A stretch of 64,000 nucleotides of DNA from Lachnospiraceae bacterium (GCA_017517305.1 JAFWZV010000016.1:1-64000); one strand, 5' to 3'. Counted from the stretch's first letter, positions 50,880 through 60,636 are shown. The notes: generated by a model not told the origin, from the letters alone. Numbers and translations are program-made.

Positions 50880-51659
50880 ATGTGGATTTTGAAAAGAATA
50901 ATAAAGTGTCCTGTGATTTATGTTTGTATAATAGTATTAACATTATTGATGATCATTGGATGCTGCGAAGATTTATCATATGCAAAGAATAACAACATAG
51001 GGGTTTTGTATTGCTTTGTTTTAACTAACTCGTTGGGGGTCTCCCACGTTGTTGCGCCATTGCTTGTTTCAATACCATTCCTTTACTATTATGTTGACGA
51101 GATTGACCACAAATATACCTATTATCAAATTATCAGAGCTAATGACAAAGTAAAATATTATGGGGCACAGATTTTGTCAGCAATTATTACGGTGTTAATT
51201 GTAACTATAGTTTCCATACTATGTTTTACAATACTATGCTTGTTGCTTGGAGCAACTTGGGAACCAGGTCAAACTATGGCATATTATTATGAGGGGACAT
51301 TTTGGGAGAAGTATATCGTTAATGGAAATAGCTTATTTGTATATATGGTATATTGTGTATGCTTTGTATTATATGCATTACCTTGGCCATTAGTAGGGAT
51401 TATGGCTTCGTATATTTTAAGAAACCGATATGTTATTGTTGCGTCGCCATTTATAGCATTTGTTTTTATTTCATACATAACTCAGTTGTTATCACTTGAG
51501 AGATTGGATCCGGGTTTGACTTTATTAAAGGGTTCGGTTATGTATATGGAGTATGGTGGAGTTATTCATAGTGTTTTGTATAATATTTTGCTGACAACAC
51601 TATTTATAGTAATAATATTTGTTGAAATTAAAATGAGGTATAAGAAACGTGGAATATAA
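50880..51659 (+). CDS. ABC-2 type permease subunit
   Basis: The 259-residue protein has about six hydrophobic segments (~10-28, ~42-65, ~85-120, ~150-180, ~185-205, ~230-252). It follows the lipoprotein gene with TTAGGAGAAAC and overlaps the next permease by 11 bp. Such subunits occur in bacteriocin self-protection and peptide export ABC systems. The substrate is unknown. Confidence 0.7.
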   Translation: MWILKRIIKCPVIYVCIIVLTLLMIIGCCEDLSYAKNNNIGVLYCFVLTNSLGVSHVVAPLLVSIPFLYYYVDEIDHKYTYYQIIRANDKVKYYGAQILSAIITVLIVTIVSILCFTILCLLLGATWEPGQTMAYYYEGTFWEKYIVNGNSLFVYMVYCVCFVLYALPWPLVGIMASYILRNRYVIVASPFIAFVFISYITQLLSLERLDPGLTLLKGSVMYMEYGGVIHSVLYNILLTTLFIVIIFVEIKMRYKKRGI

Positions 51660-52494
51660 AAAAGTAATTAGATATGTGAAGGCTATAATAAAACTTGAAG
51701 TACATAATGTAAGCGTATACTTGTTGCTATTAAGCATATTTTTGATAATTCAGTATTGTTTTTCCAATGTATCTGATTATTTAATAGAAAACTCCCAAAG
51801 TATGAATTTTTTTGAATTGTATGTTGCGTTTATGTCTACAAGACAATCTCAATTGATTTATATTGTTGCAATTATATTGTTGATTAAAGGGGGATGTTTT
51901 TCTGATAGTAGTATGACATTCTATTTGGTTAGAATGAACAAAAAAATATGGTTAAATACTCAATGGATATATGTGTTTCTTGAGATAACCCTTTTGAATT
52001 TGTTTATTATGGTTTGTATTTTGGTTGCGAGTAATGGTTTATGTGATTTAAAACCAGAATGGAGTGATGCTTTTTTGACAGCAAGTCAATTTTCTCCGGA
52101 AAAGATTGGAATAAGAAGCATAGTTTCTTTTTCATACAATTTGACAAAATATAATCCTAATTTTATTGGAATTATAACCTTCGTTTTAAGTATGATGATA
52201 GGAATGGTAAGTGGTATAACTATAATATATTTTGACATAATGAAGAAGACAATTGTAGGTGCAATAACTGTACTCTTATTATGGTTTCTGGATGTGATAG
52301 TTGAGTTTGTGCCAGTATTTAGTGTTTTTGAATACATTTCATATTATGGACTATCGAGAATTTATAGATTATCAGTTAATAATTATCGTCCAACGATTGT
52401 TTATTCAATATGTTTTTTTTCTTGTAGTATTATCATTTTATATAATATTGGTATCTACATTGTAAAAAAGATAGATGTGTTGAAAATGGAGTGA
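51649..52494 (+). CDS. ABC-2 type permease subunit (second)
   Basis: The 281-residue protein starts at GTG inside the preceding gene and has six or more hydrophobic segments (~20-40, ~70-95, ~108-130, ~170-195, ~200-225, ~255-275). It is a likely partner of the previous permease and the ATPase at 53088. No specific family is recognised. Confidence 0.65.
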   Translation: MEYKKVIRYVKAIIKLEVHNVSVYLLLLSIFLIIQYCFSNVSDYLIENSQSMNFFELYVAFMSTRQSQLIYIVAIILLIKGGCFSDSSMTFYLVRMNKKIWLNTQWIYVFLEITLLNLFIMVCILVASNGLCDLKPEWSDAFLTASQFSPEKIGIRSIVSFSYNLTKYNPNFIGIITFVLSMMIGMVSGITIIYFDIMKKTIVGAITVLLLWFLDVIVEFVPVFSVFEYISYYGLSRIYRLSVNNYRPTIVYSICFFSCSIIILYNIGIYIVKKIDVLKME

Positions 52495-52496
52495 AT

Positions 52497-53084
52497 ATGG
52501 AAGACGTAATATTTGGATTGAATTATGATATATCAGACTATAATGTGTTTAAAATTGTAACATATACCTTGTTTGTAGTATTGTTTTTCGCGTTGATTAG
52601 CAAAATAATACATAAACAAGATACAGAATATCAATATTTAATCTTGATAAGATACAGAGAAATAAGCAAGTGGTGGAGGAAAAAATGTAGAGAACTCGCA
52701 TTTTTTGTTGCTATGTTGGTGTCTATCTGTTTCTTTATATATTATCTTATGCAATATGGAATGTATGGGAAAGTAAATTTAAGTTTTATATATGCATTTT
52801 TGCTGTGGATAATGGTGCTAACATGTATAACTTATATTTTCAAATTATTAAGTTTTTATTTGAATCCTCAATTGAGTTTTAATATATTAATACTACTAGA
52901 AATTATATCCATTTTTTATGGAAAACTCAATAATCGATGTATTGTCTTTTATGGGAATTTTTTGATGTTGAGGCGTTCAAATGTTATGAATTTATATGGA
53001 TTTGATTATGAAGGAACCTTGGTTATATCGTTTTTTTTAATTATCTTTATATATTTTTTTGGAAATCGCTTATGGAGGAAATGA
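52497..53084 (+). CDS. Third membrane subunit of the ABC operon
   Basis: The ATG at 52497, with ATGGAGTG upstream, follows the previous stop by two bases. The 195-residue protein has five or six hydrophobic segments, with a basic stretch (KWWRKKCREL) in the first loop. It is encoded just before the ATPase. It probably completes the permease. Confidence 0.6.
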   Translation: MEDVIFGLNYDISDYNVFKIVTYTLFVVLFFALISKIIHKQDTEYQYLILIRYREISKWWRKKCRELAFFVAMLVSICFFIYYLMQYGMYGKVNLSFIYAFLLWIMVLTCITYIFKLLSFYLNPQLSFNILILLEIISIFYGKLNNRCIVFYGNFLMLRRSNVMNLYGFDYEGTLVISFFLIIFIYFFGNRLWRK

Positions 53085-53087
53085 ATT

Positions 53088-53726
53088 ATGCAAGATGAGA
53101 TTACTGTTAAAAATGTAAGTAAATCTTATAAGAATACTATGGTTTTAAAAAATGTAAATCTGAACATAAAAAAAGGTATGTCTTGTGGATTGATTGGTGA
53201 AAATGGTTCTGGAAAAACAATTTTAATGAAAACTATATGTGGTTTTGTTAATCCTGATTGTGGAGAAATAAAAGTGAAAGGTAAGATAGTGGGAAAAGAT
53301 TTTGATTTTCCTCCTGATGTAGGAATTATAATTGAAAATCCAGGTTTTTCTAATTATTTGTCAGGAATACGAAATTTAGAAAATTTGGCATCTATAAGAA
53401 AGTGTATTGATAAAGGAAAAGTTAAGGAGATTATGAAATTAGTTGGCCTTAATCCTTATGACAAAAAATGGGTGTGTAATTATTCGCTAGGAATGCGACA
53501 AAGGTTGGGAATAGCGCAAGCTATAATGGAGAATCAAGACATATTAATATTAGATGAACCTTTAAATGGATTGGATAAAAAAGGAGTGATAGATGTGAGA
53601 AATATATTGACTTCCTTGAAAGATAAAGGTGTTACAATGCTTATTTCGAGTCACAATACAGAAGATATAGATATACTATGTGATGAAGTATATGAGATGG
53701 AGAATGGTAAAATAAAAAGATTATAG
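53088..53726 (+). CDS. ABC transporter ATPase
   Basis: The 212-residue protein has Walker A GENGSGKT (~37-44), Q-loop region, signature YSLGMRQRLGIAQAI (~131), Walker B ILILDEPLNGLD (~153) and the switch SSHNTEDI (~189). It is a short ABC-2/bacitracin-export type ATPase. It closes an operon of lipoprotein, three membrane proteins and ATPase controlled perhaps by the upstream LytTR system. Export of or immunity to a peptide is the best guess. Confidence 0.9.
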   Translation: MQDEITVKNVSKSYKNTMVLKNVNLNIKKGMSCGLIGENGSGKTILMKTICGFVNPDCGEIKVKGKIVGKDFDFPPDVGIIIENPGFSNYLSGIRNLENLASIRKCIDKGKVKEIMKLVGLNPYDKKWVCNYSLGMRQRLGIAQAIMENQDILILDEPLNGLDKKGVIDVRNILTSLKDKGVTMLISSHNTEDIDILCDEVYEMENGKIKRL

Positions 53727-53902
53727 AACTTGAGTTGCTTAGAGGAGTATTGCCAGATGATAGGGTAAAGTTTTTTCTATAATAATATAATATTTTAAGT
53801 ATGAAGAGTTTACAAAAATTAAGTAAAATAACATCTGGGAATTCACATATAAGTATGGTAAAATGTAATTTAATAATTATGTGTTGGAAGGAGGCGAAGC
53901 TA

Positions 53903-54007
53903 ATGGAACCAAATAAAATGAGTAACCTGAATAGAAATTTCATTCGCAATATGCTTCGCCACTTTAGAATGCATAAAAAGATTTTGTGTAGTAATGCTTT
54001 GGGATAG
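53903..54007 (+). CDS. Possible small basic peptide
   Basis: A very strong ribosome binding site (GGAAGGAGG, eight bases before ATG) starts a 34-residue frame rich in Asn, Arg, His and Lys with one Cys near the end (FIRNMLRHFRMHKKILCSNA). It follows the ABC operon and an AT-rich promoter-like stretch. It could be a signal or antimicrobial peptide precursor, but no AgrD or double-glycine leader pattern is seen. Confidence 0.4.
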   Translation: MEPNKMSNLNRNFIRNMLRHFRMHKKILCSNALG

Positions 54008-54092
54008 ATTTTGTAATTTTCGCATTATTTAATCCAAAATACAAGATGATATAAGGCTAAAATATATCGAAAATATAAAGCGGAGAACTATT

Positions 54093-54674
54093 ATGAACAA
54101 TAACATATTAACAACAGAAAGGTTCAATGACAAAATATATAACCAAGCAAAATCCGCAACCCAAGAGGTTATTATGAAGAGTAAACTTCAGGCAGGAGAT
54201 GTCTTGGTGGTAGGCTGCTCCTCCAGCGAGATAATCGGAGAAACCATAGGACAGGCATCTAGTATAGATGTGGCACAGGCTACATTTGCAGGAATATATG
54301 ATGCGTTAAACGCAAATGGAATATACCTTGCAGCTCAGTGCTGTGAGCATCTAAATCGTGCCATTATCATAGAGAAGGAACTGGCAGTTAGAGACCGTAT
54401 ACAGCTAGTAAATGTTGTACCTCAGCCTAAAGCAGGAGGTTCATTTGCAACCACTGCATACAAAACATTTGCAAATCCTGTGGCAGTAGAGCATATAAAG
54501 GCTGATGCGGGAATGGATATAGGAGACACCTTGATCGGAATGCATCTTAAGGATGTGGCTGTTCCACTCAGAATCAGCACTGATAAGATTGGAGAGGCAC
54601 ATCTTGTATGTGCTAGAACAAGGGCCAAGTTTATTGGTGGTGAGCGTGCAGTTTATGACGAGAGGTTAATATAA
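54093..54674 (+). CDS. UPF0340/TIGR01440 family protein (YwlG-like)
   Basis: The 193-residue protein matches the YwlG family in length and in blocks GDVLVVGCSSSEIIGETIG (~38), GIYLAAQCCEHLNRAIIIE (~74), VVPQPKAGGSFATTAYK (~108) and GMHLKDVAVPLR (~160). The family is conserved in Firmicutes; its function is not established. It is followed by a two-way terminator facing purC. Confidence 0.88.
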   Translation: MNNNILTTERFNDKIYNQAKSATQEVIMKSKLQAGDVLVVGCSSSEIIGETIGQASSIDVAQATFAGIYDALNANGIYLAAQCCEHLNRAIIIEKELAVRDRIQLVNVVPQPKAGGSFATTAYKTFANPVAVEHIKADAGMDIGDTLIGMHLKDVAVPLRISTDKIGEAHLVCARTRAKFIGGERAVYDERLI

Positions 54675-54704
54675 AAAGGGGCTGCGTAGCCCAGAGTAAT
54701 AACA

Positions 54705-54740
54705 GAAAAATGGAGAGTGCCTCGGCACTCTCCATTTTTC
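54705..54740. terminator. Bidirectional terminator between ywlG-like gene and purC
   Basis: A perfect 17-bp stem GAAAAATGGAGAGTGCC and complement around TC, with A and T runs at the ends. Confidence 0.93.
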
Positions 54741-54750
54741 GTAAATATAA

Positions 54751-55434
54751 TTAACGATTATTAATAATCTTAGTAAGCTCTACAGGATCTACAATCTTGC
54801 CATCCTTGTAAACTCTCATGTTACCTGATGCGATCTCATCGATAAGAATAACCTCATCATTGTTGTAACCGAACTCGAACTTAATATCCCAAAGATCAAG
54901 ACCAAGAGTCTTTAAGTCGTCAGCAACAATCTTAGTAATCTTAAGAGTCTGCTCCTTCATGCTCTTGAACATATCCTCAGTCATAACACCAAGAGCTGCA
55001 AGACCCTCGCTTGTTACAAGTGGATCACCTAAAGCGTCGTTCTTGAATGTACACTCTACATAACCACCCTCTAAAACAGTACCGTCCTGGATATACTCGC
55101 CGTATCTACGGATGAAGCTTCCTGTAGCAACAAGACGGCAGATAACCTCAAGACCGTGACCAAATACGGTAGCTGGAAGAACCTCCATAGTTGCCTCGTC
55201 AAGATTAGCACTTACGTAATGAGTCTTAATACCAGCAGCCTTAAGTAACTCGAAGTAGTGGATTGAAGTCTGAAGGTTCGCCTTACCGATACCCTCGATA
55301 GTAAGTCCTACTGAATTCTCGCCTGGATCAAAAACGCCGTCCTTACCAGTACAGTCATCCTTGAACTTTAACATTACGTTGCCATTGTCAAGACTAAAAA
55401 CGTCTTTTGTCTTTCCTTCATAAACTTTCTTCAT
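54751..55434 (-). CDS. purC: Phosphoribosylaminoimidazole-succinocarboxamide synthase
   Basis: The 227-residue protein is a typical Pur[10 protein letters not shown] (~4), VLKFKDD-like [26 protein letters not shown] (~99), LWDIKFEFG and [14 protein letters not shown]. It joins CAIR and aspartate in purine synthesis. No other pur gene is adjacent, so it is separated from the usual pur cluster. AAAGGGAGAAT precedes the start on the minus strand. Confidence 0.95.
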   Translation of the reverse strand: MKKVYEGKTKDVFSLDNGNVMLKFKDDCTGKDGVFDPGENSVGLTIEGIGKANLQTSIHYFELLKAAGIKTHYVSANLDEATMEVLPATVFGHGLEVICRLVATGSFIRRYGEYIQDGTVLEGGYVECTFKNDALGDPLVTSEGLAALGVMTEDMFKSMKEQTLKITKIVADDLKTLGLDLWDIKFEFGYNNDEVILIDEIASGNMRVYKDGKIVDPVELTKIINNR

Positions 55435-55631
55435 TATTTTATTCTCCCTTTTATAAAAATAATAAGTTTGGTGAAAATGCTACCAAAGATAATTTAACAC
55501 AAAATCTTTATGTTGACAATTTACTTTTTACTGAAAATATGTAAAAATTTTGTAGATTTTTTGTTTATATTTTAGTATATCTTTTCCAAATGTGTTTTCT
55601 TACATTTGAAACCAGTGACTATATTGAAATT

Positions 55632-58574
55632 CTATTGTTTTTCAAGGGTATAAGGTACACTTTTCTCAGCAATCATTTCAAGCATAATAGCTACAAAATC
55701 CGGATCCAGCTGAGTGCCTGCTGCCTTCTCTAATTCAGAGATAATAATCTCTGTAGACAGAGCCTTTCTATAGCAACGGTCACTGGACATAGCATCATAT
55801 GTGTCAGCAACAGCAATAATACGAGCAACCACTGGAATATCTGTACCTTTCTTACCTTCGCAGTATCCAGTTCCATCGAAACGCTCATGGTGGTATCTGG
55901 CACCATCTGATATACCGGGAATTGCATTGAAATCAGCCAGTATATCACCACCGATAGCAGGATGAGTTTTAATTTTATTCATCTCAGCATCAGTAAGTTT
56001 TTCTTCCTTGGTAAGAATGTCGTCTGGTACACCAATTTTACCTATATCATGGAGAAGTCCCATATAGTAGATTCTTTCCTGTTCGTAATCAGACATACCA
56101 TAACGTCTTGCAATTTCTCTGGCATACATAGCCACTCTGGTGGAGTGACCATTTGTGTAAGAATCTTTGGCATCGATGGTCTTAGCAAATGTAAGCAGTG
56201 ATTGTTCTACGATACCCTGATATTCCTTTCGTCTAGCCTCAATCTTCTTAATTTTGTTTCTTGAAATCAAATATAGTATTAAGGTAGTAATAAGAACTAG
56301 CATAGCTCCTAGGAATATCCAAAATGCAGGAACCTCCCACAATGTTTTCTCCTTATGAATGGTAACTGTATAACGCTCCTTCATATTCGGATTATGAGAG
56401 TCGTATATATCCAGGATAAATGTGTAATCACCACCAGGCAAATTAGTGTAGCTTAAGCTTTCAGTCTGGGTTGAATCAAGTATTGTCTTATGGGTGTCAA
56501 AGCCCTTCAGCATATAGGACATCTTAAGGGTAGATGTACCAGAGAAGGTTAATGTGGAAAATGTTATAGTGATACGATTAGCATCGCTGGAAATGTTTAT
56601 TTTACTTGGGTTGTCGTATACCACATCATCTACTACTACATTGTTAATAATACCCTTAGGCTCAGAATTCTTGATTTCTGTAAAGTAGAATACACAGACA
56701 CCATTTCTGGTAACCATATATAAATCTTCATTGTTATCTAAGTAATTCCATGTATTGGCATTAAGGGAACCAGTAAGTCCATGGTGGAAGCTATAGGTTA
56801 TGGTTTCAGCAGGAATATCGTGGATAAGCTGCTCCTTGTTAACCGCCAGAATTCCGTTGTTTTGTAATAGCCAAAGGTATCCCTGTTTGTCATATATATC
56901 AAATATACTTCCGGCGCCCTTCGACCAATTAGTAAGCTTTTTAAAGCCTATATCATCCCAATAATAGAGACTGCTTCCTGCACTTACGAAGAAGCCAGGG
57001 TCATCGGTGTTTTCAATTATTCGAAGAACAACACCCTCCTCAAGTCCCTGTTCAAAACCGTAATTGGTAACGCTATTTTCCTTGATGGCATATATTCCAC
57101 CACCATCACTACCTGCGTAGAGAGTTCCGTCTTCACTCTGTAAGAAGCACAGGATAGAAGGGGTTGTAAGTCCCTCATCATGTCCGTAGGTGGCTAGTAT
57201 TTTATCATTTCCAATAAAGCAGATACCTGACTGTGTACCAGCTGCAATACTTCCATCAGCGCACTCAAACACCACTCGAACCTTATCGCTTAGAAGCCCA
57301 TTTTCAGTGTTATAAACCTTGATTTCCTCGGTTTTGGTGTTGTAGAAATAAACACCAGCATAGGAGGCAATCCAGATATTGTTATCCTTGTCAGTGATAA
57401 TCTGCCTGATTCTCACACCATCAAGAGTTTTGGTTAAGTTGTTGTCAATTTGATTCCAGTTTAAATCGCAGATATAAAGCTTCTCGTCAGAGCCTATGTA
57501 ATATTTATCATCTGTTTTAGTAATTGTGTTAAGGGAAATATTCTCAAGACCTGATATTTTGTTTTGGTTGTAGAAATATCCCTTGGCGTATTTTGTGACA
57601 CCTGTACTTGATGAAGCAAGCCACAGGTCCCCCTCATAGTCTTTAATAGCCCAGTTAACGGAAGATGCAGAATCACTTTCGTCAAATTCAAGAACAGTTC
57701 CGTCTGCGTATCTTATATAAAATCCAGTAAGACCACTGATTAACAAATCACCAGCTTGGGAAATATTAATCTTGTTGTGAGTGGAAACCTTCTCGGTGGT
57801 GTGGTAAGTGATGGCAAATGCATCCTTATTAAGCTCTCTAGATAAAAGCTTTACCTCAGCATACATATTTTCGCTAGAACCCATGAACACAGTATCATCT
57901 AAGCATGCAACACTATATATATCATAGGAATTAAAAAATGTATCTGAGTAGAAAAATGCTGATACCTTATCATTATCAAGAACTCCACAGCCTGCATCCA
58001 TGGAAAACCATACTCTGTCATAACAGTCCACTCCTAGAGTGTAAACAGTTTGCTCTGTAATAGTTTCATCTATTATAGGTGTTAGAACCTGGTCACTAAG
58101 CTTAGCAATTCCTGAGCTAGAAGCTGCGTAGATAGTTCCATCTGAGGTCTCTACAAAGTCTCTTATACAGAGGAAAGAGTGATTATCAGGACCTGATATA
58201 GGGATAAAGTCATTATCGATCTTTAAAATAGCACCCTTATCATTGGTACCAATCCAAAGTCTACCCTGACTATCCTCATATAAGGAACGTATGGAAGAGG
58301 AATCAATGACACCATCTAAGCTGTAATTACGAAATGTAGTTCCATCATATTTGATTAATCCACCGTAGCTTCCTATCCAAATATAACCATCTTTTGTCTG
58401 CAGAATGGTGTTGGCCTCTCCAGTAGGAAGACCATTTTGGTCATTATATACAGTTGTAACAAAGGAAGTTTCCTTCTCCTCCCAGAAAGCATAGGAAGAA
58501 GGCGTGTTAATTGAAGTAAGTAACAGAATAAATACCAATACTATGGCCCAATAATTTTTCTTAATATAACGCAT
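55632..58574 (-). CDS. Seven-bladed-propeller sensor with HD-GYP domain
   Basis: The 980-residue protein has a signal/anchor at its N-terminus (~8-28), two-component-regulator-type propeller repeats (GLPTGEANTILQTKDGYIWIGSYGG-like units) through ~30-690, a Y_Y_Y domain (~690-760; SLSYTNLPGGDYTF), one transmembrane helix (~770-792) and a cytoplasmic HD-GYP domain (~800-975) with HSTRVAMYA, HDIGKIG, HPAIGGDIL, HHERFDGTGY and ADTYDAM. HD-GYP enzymes hydrolyse c-di-GMP. This replaces the kinase of hybrid two-component sensors, so an extracellular ligand (often carbohydrate) may control c-di-GMP directly. Confidence 0.9.
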   Translation of the reverse strand: MRYIKKNYWAIVLVFILLLTSINTPSSYAFWEEKETSFVTTVYNDQNGLPTGEANTILQTKDGYIWIGSYGGLIKYDGTTFRNYSLDGVIDSSSIRSLYEDSQGRLWIGTNDKGAILKIDNDFIPISGPDNHSFLCIRDFVETSDGTIYAASSSGIAKLSDQVLTPIIDETITEQTVYTLGVDCYDRVWFSMDAGCGVLDNDKVSAFFYSDTFFNSYDIYSVACLDDTVFMGSSENMYAEVKLLSRELNKDAFAITYHTTEKVSTHNKINISQAGDLLISGLTGFYIRYADGTVLEFDESDSASSVNWAIKDYEGDLWLASSSTGVTKYAKGYFYNQNKISGLENISLNTITKTDDKYYIGSDEKLYICDLNWNQIDNNLTKTLDGVRIRQIITDKDNNIWIASYAGVYFYNTKTEEIKVYNTENGLLSDKVRVVFECADGSIAAGTQSGICFIGNDKILATYGHDEGLTTPSILCFLQSEDGTLYAGSDGGGIYAIKENSVTNYGFEQGLEEGVVLRIIENTDDPGFFVSAGSSLYYWDDIGFKKLTNWSKGAGSIFDIYDKQGYLWLLQNNGILAVNKEQLIHDIPAETITYSFHHGLTGSLNANTWNYLDNNEDLYMVTRNGVCVFYFTEIKNSEPKGIINNVVVDDVVYDNPSKINISSDANRITITFSTLTFSGTSTLKMSYMLKGFDTHKTILDSTQTESLSYTNLPGGDYTFILDIYDSHNPNMKERYTVTIHKEKTLWEVPAFWIFLGAMLVLITTLILYLISRNKIKKIEARRKEYQGIVEQSLLTFAKTIDAKDSYTNGHSTRVAMYAREIARRYGMSDYEQERIYYMGLLHDIGKIGVPDDILTKEEKLTDAEMNKIKTHPAIGGDILADFNAIPGISDGARYHHERFDGTGYCEGKKGTDIPVVARIIAVADTYDAMSSDRCYRKALSTEIIISELEKAAGTQLDPDFVAIMLEMIAEKSVPYTLEKQ

Positions 58575-58635
58575 ATATAACCTCTTATGTGAATACTAAA
58601 AAACAACGAGTAACAAATCCCCTTAAATCCCCAAT

Positions 58636-58700
58636 ATGTGTCATATCAATTTAGATTATTGACAGAATTTGACACATTAATATTTTAGCATATTAATGTG
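58636..58700. promoter_or_regulatory. Overlapping inverted repeats between HD-GYP and NhaC genes
   Basis: ATGTGTCA (58636-58643) and TGACACAT (58670-58677) form one pair; CACATTAATA (58673-58682) and TATTAATGTG (58691-58700) form another. They lie in the divergent promoter region and may be operators for either gene. Confidence 0.45.
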
Positions 58701-58838
58701 CTGATGACAATTTAAAAGTGAGACGCATTTCCTTTTAATTGCTATGGTTTTATGATAGAATTACCCTTAGGTTATAGACAGGATGAAACATTTAATCACT
58801 TGTTATAAGGACAATATAAAGAGAAAGGAAAACAAAAT

Positions 58839-60164
58839 ATGTACGAATCATCAATTAACTCACCGAAGCCAAGAGCAATTGCCTTGCTTCCAATATTAGT
58901 ATTCCTAGTAATATTCATAGGTTCAGGAATTGTAACAGGAGACTTTTATGCTATGCCGGCAATAGTGGCATTTCTTATTGCTCTTTGTGTAGCATTTGTA
59001 CAGAATAGAGAGCTTAAGTTTGATGACAAGATTAAGGTTATCGCCAGAGGAGTGGGAGATGACAATATTATTACCATGTGTCTTATCTTCCTTTTGGCAG
59101 GTGGATTCTCAGGAGCAGTAAGAGCAGCAGGGGGAGTGGAAAGCACTGTTAATTTGGGACTTTCAATTTTACCACCATCTGTTGCGGTTGTAGGTTTATT
59201 TGTTATAGGCTGTTTTATATCGGTTTCTATGGGAACCTCTATGGGAACTATAGCAGCACTTGCACCAATTGCTGTAGGTATTAGTGATAAGACCGGCTTT
59301 TCCATGGCTATATGCATTGGTGCCGTAGCCTGTGGTGCTATGTTTGGTGATAATCTTTCTATGATTTCTGACACAACTATTGCTGCAGTTAAGACTCAAG
59401 GGTGTGAGATGAAGGACAAGTTTAAGGAGAATTTCTTTATCGTTCTTCCAGCAGCTATTATTACAATTATAATCTTTTTCTTCATCACTAAGGATGGAGG
59501 TAATGTGGATACTGGGGAGCTGGAATATAGCATAGTAAGAGTTATTCCATATCTGTTGGTTTTAGTTGGCGCGCTTATAGGTATTAATGTATTTGTAGTT
59601 CTTATCGGAGGAATTGTGGTATCTCTTATTGTAGGTGTTGCAACAGATGCTATTGCACCGGCTGATATGTTTAACGCAGTTGGTGGTGGAGTTACAGGCA
59701 TGTATGATATTACAGTAATATCTATTGTTGTAGCATGTATCGTATCTCTTATGAAGGAGTATGGTGGCATAGAGTTTATTCTTAAAATATTCAAGAAATT
59801 TATTAAGGGACCTAAGGGTGCAGAGGTTGGTATAGCAGGACTTGCATTGGCAGTAGATTGCTGTACTGCTAACAACACAGTAGCAATTGTTATGGCTGGT
59901 CCTATAGCCAAGGAAATAAGCACAGAGTTTGGCGTAAATCCTAAGCGTTCTGCATCACTGCTTGATATATTTGCTTCGGTTGGACAGGGGCTTATACCTT
60001 ATGGCGCCCAGCTTCTTTCAGCAGCAACTCTTACAGGACTTACACCATTTGATATAATTCCTTATATGTTCTACCCTATGCTTATGGTTGTAAGTGCACT
60101 TTGCTTCATAGCGTTCAGAAAGAGAAATGCTGAGGGAGAAGCAGTGGCACAGCTCTTGTTTTGA
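58839..60164 (+). CDS. NhaC-family Na+/H+ antiporter
   Basis: The 441-residue protein has eleven or twelve hydrophobic segments and the NhaC-type pattern: FLLAGGFSGAVRAAGG (~82), SMGTSMGTIAALAPIAVGI (~128), GAMFGDNLSMISDTTIAA (~167) and CCTANNTVAIVMAGPIAKEI (~333). It would exchange Na+ for H+ or a related organic substrate. GAGAAAGG precedes the ATG. A strong terminator and then tandem repeats follow. Confidence 0.88.
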   Translation: MYESSINSPKPRAIALLPILVFLVIFIGSGIVTGDFYAMPAIVAFLIALCVAFVQNRELKFDDKIKVIARGVGDDNIITMCLIFLLAGGFSGAVRAAGGVESTVNLGLSILPPSVAVVGLFVIGCFISVSMGTSMGTIAALAPIAVGISDKTGFSMAICIGAVACGAMFGDNLSMISDTTIAAVKTQGCEMKDKFKENFFIVLPAAIITIIIFFFITKDGGNVDTGELEYSIVRVIPYLLVLVGALIGINVFVVLIGGIVVSLIVGVATDAIAPADMFNAVGGGVTGMYDITVISIVVACIVSLMKEYGGIEFILKIFKKFIKGPKGAEVGIAGLALAVDCCTANNTVAIVMAGPIAKEISTEFGVNPKRSASLLDIFASVGQGLIPYGAQLLSAATLTGLTPFDIIPYMFYPMLMVVSALCFIAFRKRNAEGEAVAQLLF

Positions 60165-60195
60165 TATGGGTATAATAGTTTTTGTTGTAGAATTT

Positions 60196-60225
60196 AACCT
60201 GGCGCAAAATTGCGCCAGGTTTTTT
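60196..60225 (+). terminator. Terminator after the NhaC gene
   Basis: AACCTGGCGCAA/TTGCGCCAGGTT, a perfect 12-bp stem, followed by TTTT. Confidence 0.93.
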
Positions 60226-60236
60226 GTGAGTTACTT

Positions 60237-60514
60237 GGGTATGCAAATGACGATATTAAGCTACATACCCACGAAACAAAGAAAAATCAGCTGGCGTGGG
60301 TATGAGGCATAGGAAGCTAAGCTGTATACCCACGCAAAGAAGAAATGTCAGCTGGAGAGGGTATGAGACATAGGAAGCTAAGCTGTATACCCGCGCAAAG
60401 AAAAAATGTCAGCTGGCGTGGGTATGAGGCATAGGAAGCTAAGCTGTATACCCGCGCAAAGAAGAAAAGTAAGTTGGAGAGGGTATGAGACATAGGAAGC
60501 TAAACGGTATACCC
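60237..60514. repeat. Tandem array of five 61-bp units, each with a GGGTAT...ATACCC inverted repeat
   Basis: GGGTATG starts units at 60237, 60298, 60359, 60420 and 60481, an exact 61-bp period. Each unit has an inverted-repeat part (GGGTATGAG...TATACCC, 34 bp) and a spacer part (CGCAAAGAA..TGTCAGCTGG). Unit 1 is divergent and unit 5 lacks the spacer. Units 2 and 4 share GAGGCATAGG and the preceding GGCGT; units 3 and 5 share GAGACATAGG and GGAGA, so a 122-bp dimer was duplicated. 61 is not a multiple of three and all frames stop, so it is not coding. The spacers are conserved, so it is not CRISPR. The rest of the 60165-60636 gap shows nothing else. Confidence 0.9.
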
Positions 60515-60636
60515 ATTAAAAGAAATTGGAAATAAAGAAATACAAAAACCCCCTTCATTTCGCCTACATTTTTGGTAATTATTGAGATTGAATTTTCCTG
60601 CAAAAAAGAGTAAAACATTTTAAAGAGGTGATTAGT

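Noticed and set aside
53903-54007. AgrD-type autoinducer precursor
   Set aside because: The peptide has no thiolactone-like Cys pentapeptide followed by the acidic charged tail typical of AgrD; kept only as an unassigned small frame.
59396-59923. 175-codon minus-strand frame within the NhaC gene
   Set aside because: It is fully antisense to a well-supported transporter and low-complexity in Thr/Ile/Pro, so it is a coding shadow.
60237-60514. CRISPR-like array
   Set aside because: The sequence between the inverted repeats is conserved in every unit, so there are no unique spacers, and no cas genes are present.
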